Under the pieces are notes generated by a model. That model was given only the letters and a program-made list of their open reading frames with translations, was not told the origin of the DNA and ran no database searches. A DNA stretch of 64,000 nucleotides from Owenia fusiformis (Eukaryota; Annelida; Polychaeta; Sabellida; Oweniidae), in the NCBI GenBank assembly GCA_903813345.2, contig CAIIXF020000009.1:436001-500000 (forward strand), in the 5' to 3' direction. Made by a program: the position numbers and the translations under genes. This document shows, piece after piece, positions 57,100-64,000 of the stretch (its first letter is position 1; every line of letters starts with the position of its first letter).

Positions 57100-58075
57100 A
57101 GGCCCATCCAGAAGTTCTGATAAAAATGCTGTATCTTTTTTTAAGAAGAGGAAATTTTTACATAATTTGTAATGCTATACAGCAGGGAATTTTCAGAATG
57201 ATAAATTGATAGAACTTGCTGTAATCACACTTTTCCTACTTTTCCTGTAGGGGCACTTGGTCCAGGATTTGAGCTCATATTGACATCATAACTCATATTG
57301 AAAATCTGAGAAACTAAACCCAACTGTGCAATCCTATTTGACGTAAAACTCAACAAAGATACTCAAAATATTGTCCTTCGGCATTTAACACACTTCATTA
57401 ATACACCCTGGTATCTATCCATCCACTGTTAGGACACACCTTTTCAGTTCTAGTGTGGTGTCAACAGCATTTTTGATTCCAACAAATGTTTTTAAATATG
57501 AGACACTCGGATCCCCCTCTTTAGGGCCGGTCCAAAGTCCAAACAGTTGTCCAAACAAAGTCCAGGGGGCATTATCTGGGAAGTATGGAGAATGCCCTAA
57601 TATCCTCCTGTCCTAGTACCTACATATTTATGATTGAATCTTTTGCTCTGTTCGGTCGTTTTTTCTGAATTGCTTTACGTAGTTGAACTGATAGCAATTT
57701 GTGTGTTTATCACTTGTCTAATCAGCGTTCATGTTTTCTGTATCGAACATGATTTTTAATGATTTCACACTTTTGAGAAGAGGATAATAACAGCAGTTAT
57801 TTTTAAAACAGACATTTGTAGAATTGCTTAACCTTATAATGGGGTTTCGATCATTTGTTCAAAAGAAATCCGATTTTAAACTTCACAAATTTTACCCTGT
57901 CCCGCTATAGCGTTATTGAGGTTACCATAACTTCAGAAATATTCATTACCAGCATCTAAATTTTTTATATCCTATGAGGGAATAAATGACCCAGTTACTG
58001 TGAAAATAGTGTGGCAAACGGATGATAAACGTTTAAGTTAGAGAATTTTTATCAGAACTTCCGGATCGACCTAGT
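57100..58075. repeat. Possible ~970-bp element with ~25-bp inverted ends
   Basis: CAGAAGTTCTGATAAAAATG near 57111 is mirrored by TTTTTATCAGAACTTCCGGA near 58046, with similar outer bases (GGCCCATCC and GGTCGATCC in the same sense). No transposase or target duplication recognised. Confidence 0.4.
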
Positions 58076-58866
58076 ATTATAAGGGGTGTCGACTTTTGGC
58101 TTGCAACCGGAGATACTGTAACAAAAATGCCTTTTTGTTATTTGATTACTTTTCAAACTGCAAAGTCATATTTAGATTCCACTTAAATGTTGTCCTACTT
58201 TTCTATTGGTCAGTTATTTGAAACAGATTTAAAGAGATTTATGTGACCACCTTATGCCCTCAATGGGGTATACATGTAAAACTATCTCCTTAATGTTTTT
58301 CGACACTATCTCGCGATAGCAAACCTACTCAAGGAAAACTATCACGCAAGCAAAAATGTAAGCATATTATTTACTATCAAGATGAACTGTCAATGTTTGT
58401 CATGTTTGTCACTCCTTGGCAATCAATTATTGCTATTGGGATAAACGTTTAGTGACTAGGGGGAGGGGCTTGGCACTGACACGAATATTAGATAAAAAAT
58501 GTTTGTCAAGATTACAAACATCATTTTGAGCATTCAGGACAAAAATGTTTATTACTAGGATTGCGCCTGGTTGTCAGAAAGTTGATCATTTGGAGCATTC
58601 ATGTTTATCACTGGGGGACGATTTACTTGAGCTCTGTTAGCAATGTTTGCCAATATTGACAAACGTAAATAAAATATGATGAGGCCAAAGGGACAACTTA
58701 CAGTTCACTGAAAATTGATTAAACAATTGTTTGTCATTGTCAGCAATTATGTTTGTCATTGTTGACAATTTTTAAATTTATGTTTAATAACAATCTCAAT
58801 AGAAATTAACCGATCACTGACAATTTTTACTTCCCCCAGAATAATTGGTTGACAATTTGCCCCTTA
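58076..58866. other. Intergenic with scattered TTTGTCA..TTGTCA motifs
   Basis: Sequence leading into the minisatellite is enriched in ATGTTTGTCA and related words (near 58393, 58499 and 58750), as if older diverged units extend upstream. No gene. Confidence 0.4.
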
Positions 58867-59020
58867 ATGTTTATCATTGTCAACAATTATGTTTGTCATT
58901 ATCAACAATTATGTTTGTCATTATCAACAATTATGTTTATCATTGTCAACAATTATGTTTGTCATTATCAACAATTATGTTTATCATTGTCAACAATTAT
59001 GTTTGTCATTATCAACAATT
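58867..59020 (+). repeat. 22-bp minisatellite, seven units
   Basis: Seven contiguous units starting ATGTTTGTCATT or ATGTTTATCATT and ending TCAACAATT, total 154 bp. Two alternating variants are visible: TTTGTCATTATC and TTTATCATTGTC. Diverged relatives continue to about 59280. Two overlapping open frames here are products of the repeat. Confidence 0.95.
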
Positions 59021-60907
59021 CATAAAGTAATTGTTAATCAACTCAAAATAAATCAATTGATCACTGTGACAATTCGTTATATGTTCCAAAATGATTGTTT
59101 GTCAATGTTTGTAATTATCAAATGATTGTTTGTCAATGTTTGTCATTATCGACAATTACATAAAATAATTGTTTATCAACTTCAAAGATTTTAATTGATT
59201 ACTTTGACAATTCTTTATATGTTCCAGAATGATTCTTTGTCGATGTTTGTCATTTTTATTACAATTTAAATAAATTATTTGGTCATTTGTTTGTCGCATT
59301 TGACTCAGTATACTGGATACCTTTGTTTGATATACTGAGATTAGAAGTGCATTGAACAACTATTTTATTGTGGTTGAAATTTATTATCTATTTATTATAA
59401 CTTTCTCATTTTTATTTAAACCTAATTGCCACAGACTAAGGTTTGTGAGGGTAATAAATTTATTGTTACTGTGTTGGTAAGATTCGTAATATTTGACAAT
59501 TGGAATTTACATCACAACTTCTGCTTAAGCTAAAGATTGATTTAAATTCAATTAAGTTCATATAAATTGGCGAGAAATTATCGATGTTTAAAATAACAGA
59601 GGTTGAGATGAAGGCTGTATGGTTCCAAAGTAAGGAGCAATCAGCAAAAGACAACCCTCGTATGTGTTTGATGTCCTGAAAGGCATGCAACCATATAAGG
59701 ATTTTAGGTATCAGAGTATTTTATGAACTTTAATTGTAATTCTTTAGTTTTGAGTTAGATGAAATCACTAACAAATTACTATTCCATTTATTGTGAAGGG
59801 CAGTTTTTCAATTTATGTTTTGACCTATTGATTAATTCAATCAAAACGAGACCGTTATGTTTTTTAAAGTAATACTTCTCTATGGTCATGTTTCACAGGT
59901 CACAGCTCGTGGCTGAATGAGAACTTTATGGAAATCATGTCCATATTAAAGGGGAGGTTTGCTGTGGTAATTATCAATAATCATATCATTTAGTAGATGA
60001 AAGCTTTTTGTATTATTTAAAAAGAATGATTTGTTCAAAGGAGAAAAACAGAAACAATTTTATTGTTATTTGTAAAAGAGTACATTTTAGCTCATCTAAG
60101 TAGTAGTATTTCAATGAAGACCAAAGTTGTTATTTCAAACTACTAATCTAGTATTTTCTTATCATTTTAAACATTTTATATCAAGTTAGTTCTGGTAAAA
60201 CTGTAGCTGTATAAAGGAGACGAGATAAAGATGAAGATGGTATTTGTATTTCAATTCAATTTAGCCAGCCTGTAATCATATTGGTATTGAGGTTTTGTTT
60301 TGCCGATCTTTAATTCCAATGCATTTTGGAACTTTAGTTTACGAAAACTTGTTGAAGAGTTCATATACTATTATTAAGTAAGCTTGAAGCTTGAAATGTA
60401 GAATTGTGGACAGTATGAATCAGAGATTATTTCATGAATTTATGACAATTAGTTTGTATTGTAAGGAATTGTAAAATTAGTGGGCTGTCTAATATATATT
60501 GAGATTACCTTAATATTTATTCTCATTAAAAGTCCATTCTAGAATATAGTTCTCTGTTAACTATTAAGCCAAGAAGAATATCATGTTTTAACTTACCTCA
60601 CATTGAATGTTTTGTTATTTCCGTAAATTGTAATAGGTTGATTTTAAGTTTCATGAACTACTGTGTCTGTATTTCATTTTAATTAAGGGTCATAACTCAG
60701 TAAGAGAGTTATTCATCCCTGGCTTGTATACAAATGTTTAACCCAGATGCAGTGACCGTAACTGCCATAACATTGGTTTATTTTGTCAATAGAAGGAAAT
60801 TCAATGTAATTTATCGCAAGGCTGACCAAGAAATGTTATGATTATTTAGTTGTGTTGAAAATCATGGTCAGTAGTAATAAATATGAGATTATCAGATCAG
60901 CTTAAAC
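59021..60907. other. Intergenic, nothing identified
   Basis: AT-rich. Short frames on the minus strand (59156-59359 and 59466-59690) show no domain or splice context. Confidence 0.45.
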
Positions 60908-60910
60908 TTA

Positions 60911-61367
60911 CACCCCAGTCACATTTCCTACGGCGACCTTGCGGTCTGTCATTTCTGCGGCCAGTAACATTTCTACGCTCGCCGTGGAATTTCTGCGCTC
61001 TCATACTTTTGCAGTCACATTTCCCACGGCAGCCGCACGGTGAATTTTAAATTTCTGTTGATAAATAATACTTTTTTCATTTTATTTACATCGGGACAAT
61101 TTATAAATGTTATTCATAGCGCTAGGAAGTAATATCAAATGAAAAGTGATCGTGAAACATTGACAAATAATGATTCAATCTTGTTGAGCCAGTTGATTTC
61201 TACGGGGACCTCAGAAATGAACAAATATTATAACTCCGAGTTATCATTTCTACGGCGACGGAGGCCGCAAGGCGAGCGTAGTTTTCCTACGCTCGCCGCA
61301 GAAATACACTGATTTAATTGATCTGCGGTCGACGCACGGCCTCCGTACGACAAATGTGACTGGGGTG
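60911..61367. mobile_element. 457-bp Harbinger-like MITE with TTA target duplication
   Basis: CACCCCAGTCACATTT at the left and AAATGTGACTGGGGTG at the right are inverted ends, flanked by TTA (60908-60910 and 61368-61370), the TWA target type of PIF/Harbinger elements. Subterminal GCGGCGAC/GCTCGCCG-type words are repeated in both orientations. It is much more GC-rich than its surroundings. The minus frame at 61250-61441 is an artefact. Confidence 0.88.
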
Positions 61368-61370
61368 TTA

Positions 61371-61795
61371 ATCAAGCATTCTCCGTCAGATTGAATTGGC
61401 AAAATTCGGTTGTATGGCTTACCTTCGGCCGCATGGCCCAACCTCGGTTGAATGGAAAAGATGCTGTCCCGTATTATAAGAAAATATTATACTACTGTAT
61501 TTCTGCCATCTTTATATTGGCTTAAAACTTATAACCATTTGGTAGTTTTTGCTGTTTTCTGTAAATATAGATTTCAGTACTTAGTGGAGCCAGACCAAAC
61601 AAATTCATTTGGCATGAATGAAAGTAACAGAATTGAACCAAGTATTGTCTACTCTGAGTTGAATTATAAGATTTATTTTGATTTGTTTTAATTTCTTCTT
61701 GAACTTTAAAACATTTGGCTGAATCATATCTGATTTGAAATTAAAGTTAAAATATACTTCAGATTTGCTTATTGAAGTAACCTTACATTCAATTT
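61371..61795. other. Intergenic, nothing identified
   Basis: The frame at 61452-61691 has no recognisable domain or splice context and is not called. Confidence 0.4.
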
Positions 61796-63560
61796 GAAAA
61801 TAATTCTATACAGGTAATATATCATAGAATATATATATGTGTCAAAATTAAAACTGTTTTTCAAAATAAATTAATGACAAACTTTTTCGCACAGGTGCCA
61901 TTTTTCACATTCAGCCCGTTTAAAGTGAAAAACCCGTATGACTAATATAACTAAAATGCACGGATAATTATCAACATTTTTTACTCAGTTCAAGTCACAT
62001 TGGCCTTAGTTAATGAAGAAATTTAAAATTCGATTAAAAAGAAAATAATTCTGTGGATAGGTAGTCCTACAAAGCTTATAGAAATGTCAAAATCATGATT
62101 TAGTCTTTAAGATTAGATATTAGATACGTTAAACCGCACTTGTTACATTTTCTCTTTTTATGCAATCTAAATCCTTTTACAGTAATACAAAAGAACCAAT
62201 CTCAGCTTTGCATTTCTAATAGAAGGAACCTAACAATAATTATGAAAATAATTCTGTGTAAAGGTGAGATTCCATAGATTATATAAATGTCAAAACTTTC
62301 GTTTATTTATTCAAAATAAAATATTGACACACTCTGCACACCGTTTCCAGTTTTGCTCATTTCATTTACCTTAAAAACACATATGCAATTGAACGCAATT
62401 GCTTTAAATACACCCTTGAAACGTGTGTCTGGTCCAAAATTGCGCATCTCATGGAAGAAACCAAGCAAAAATTATAAAAATAATTCTTTGGAAAGGTGAT
62501 ATTCTGCAGATTATATAAATTAAATGTCAAAACTTTAATCTATTTCTTCAAAATTTAGTACACACACACTTGTACGCACACAATACCATTTCCATTTCTT
62601 ATTTCATTTAGCTTAAAATGCAATGATCTTAAACTCATTGCTAAATACTTCTTTGATACCCGTGCCAGGTCTAAAATCGCATTTTATCATGGAAGGAATC
62701 TCTATATAATGATGATGTTCCATAGATTCTATAAAAGTCAAAACTGTAATTAATTTATTCAATTGAATATTCACACACTTCGACGCACACATAACCTTTT
62801 CCGCTATATTTTTATTTTATTCATTGCTAAATACGGTGTTAGTTCTTAATCGCATTTTCTCGTCGGAGGAACCAAACGATAACTATAAAAATAATTCAGT
62901 GTTAACGTGAAGGTGATGTTCATCAGATTTCTCGATCTCAAAACTTCAATTAATATATTCAAAGTTGAATATTCCCACACTTTTACGTACACATCCTTTC
63001 CGCTTAAAATTGCTCATTATATTTGCCTTACAAATCAGCGAGACGGAACTCAATGCTAAATACACCTTTGATACGTGTTAGGTCTAAAATCGCATTTTCT
63101 CATGGAAGGGACCAAACAATGATTGTAAAAATAATTCTGTGCAAAGGAGATGTTCTTCAGATTATATAAATGTCAAAACCTTAATTCTTTTGTTGAAATT
63201 TAAATATTCGCACGCTTTTACGCACACATAATCCTTTCCGATTCGCTCATTTCCTTTAATCTTAAAAATCAGTGAATCGGTACCCGTTCCTAAAAAAATA
63301 TTTGATACGTGTCGGGTCTAAAAATGTATTTTCTCATGGAAGGAACCAAACAAACATTCAAAAATAATTCTGTGTTAAGGCAATGATCCAAAATTACAAA
63401 AATGTCAAAACTTTAATTTATCTATTAAAAATCAAATATCCTGGCGCTTTTACGCACACATAACCTTTCCACGTGTCGCTCATTTCATTTCTCTTAATAA
63501 TCAGTGAATCGGCTTAAACGTCTTTGATACGTGTCAGGTCTAAAATTATACCTAACCGTT
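61796..63560 (+). repeat. Degenerate satellite, ~200-240-bp unit, about eight copies
   Basis: AAAATAATTCTGTG, ATTATATAAATGTCAAAAC, TTTTACGCACACATAA, GATACGTGT.GGTCTAAAAT and TTCTCATGGAAGGAACCAAA recur in the same order. The first word is at about 61796, 62043, 62244, 62478, 62889, 63129 and 63363; the gap at 62478-62889 holds two units, one with the word lost. Units are 70-85% alike by eye. Confidence 0.85.
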
Positions 63561-64000
63561 TTCGCAGAAAATGTAACAAATTAAGGCATTTCATCGGAAC
63601 AGGCTGATATTTGGTACTTACAAAATATTGAATATCCTTTAACTTTTGAGCAATTTAGATATTTAAAAAATTGATATTTATTTCGCACGAATACAGGGTA
63701 CAAAATGAGTGAAAGTCTTTCGTTTTCTATTGCATTTTACATCCATTTATGTGCATTTTTCTAAAAAGAAAATCAGATGATTAGAAAGACGAGAACAGTC
63801 TTAACTTTAATTTTCAAATTTATAAATGTTTACTGTTTCAATGGACCCCATATAAATGGTAGCCAACGGACCAAAACAATTAGTCTGTTGACGTCTTATA
63901 TCGTTACACCACTTTGGTTTGGTAAACAACATTTGTTTTTTTTCAAAGTGTCGTTGTTATGAATTGTTTTACGTCGTATTGTACTTCCCCGTTCACATTT
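63561..64000. other. Non-coding window end
   Basis: No supported gene or repeat. Confidence 0.4.

Noticed and set aside
58867-59020. Possible CRISPR array
   Set aside because: Units are contiguous without spacers, and the genome is eukaryotic.
58845-59125. Two overlapping frames rich in CQQLCLSLSTIM-type repeats
   Set aside because: Direct translation of the 22-bp minisatellite in two frames.

Overview
This window is eukaryotic, AT-rich, repeat-laden genomic DNA from an animal, most likely a marine invertebrate. Evidence: spliced genes with GT-AG introns, an RNPS1 orthologue, a Patched-related 12-TM protein, L1/Tx1-type LINE fragments, intron-bearing hAT transposase and many terminal-inverted-repeat elements. 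I cannot fix the phylum from sequence alone. There are no bacterial, organellar, CRISPR or rRNA features, and I saw no convincing tRNA.

Layout. 1-8.6 kb: a decayed multi-exon locus. It holds a tandemly duplicated exon, a two-exon acidic/basic hypothetical protein, and a transposase-like pseudogene with a Tudor/Spin-like tail. A 5'-truncated L1/Tx1-like LINE (about 3.16-6.18 kb) sits in the middle. 9.0-12.1 kb: an 860-bp palindrome, then a terminal-inverted-repeat element around a ~143-bp tandem array. 12.2-16.4 kb: a hAT element whose five-exon transposase still reads open for 643 residues with the D/D/E residues, CxxH and hATC region. 16.5-24.1 kb: a 7.58-kb foldback element with an 8-bp target duplication, carrying three copies of a transposase-like reading frame. 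A second, 3.96-kb giant palindrome made of ~175-bp tandem repeats has inserted into its left arm. 24.1-35.6 kb: no host gene seen. It has dispersed inverted repeats, a TA-flanked element in two copies, small foldbacks and a TTAA-flanked foldback. 36.1-37.8 kb: a LINE 3' fragment split by a 646-bp element with a perfect 8-bp target duplication.

Host genes. RNPS1 runs on the + strand from a non-coding first exon ending at 38938 to a stop at 47096. Its start codon appears to be created across the first splice junction, and intron 1 (4.3 kb) is largely filled by TIR elements. A Patched-domain (PTCHD3-like) gene of three coding exons and 884 residues lies on the minus strand at 51588-54813. The two genes are convergent. 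The rest (55-64 kb) is intergenic: a 22-bp minisatellite, a TTA-flanked Harbinger-like MITE and a degenerate ~230-bp satellite.

The main interest is architectural: large recent foldback elements nested in one another with clean target duplications, one of them carrying transposase-like coding sequence, next to an apparently intact hAT element that could be a source of mobilising enzyme.
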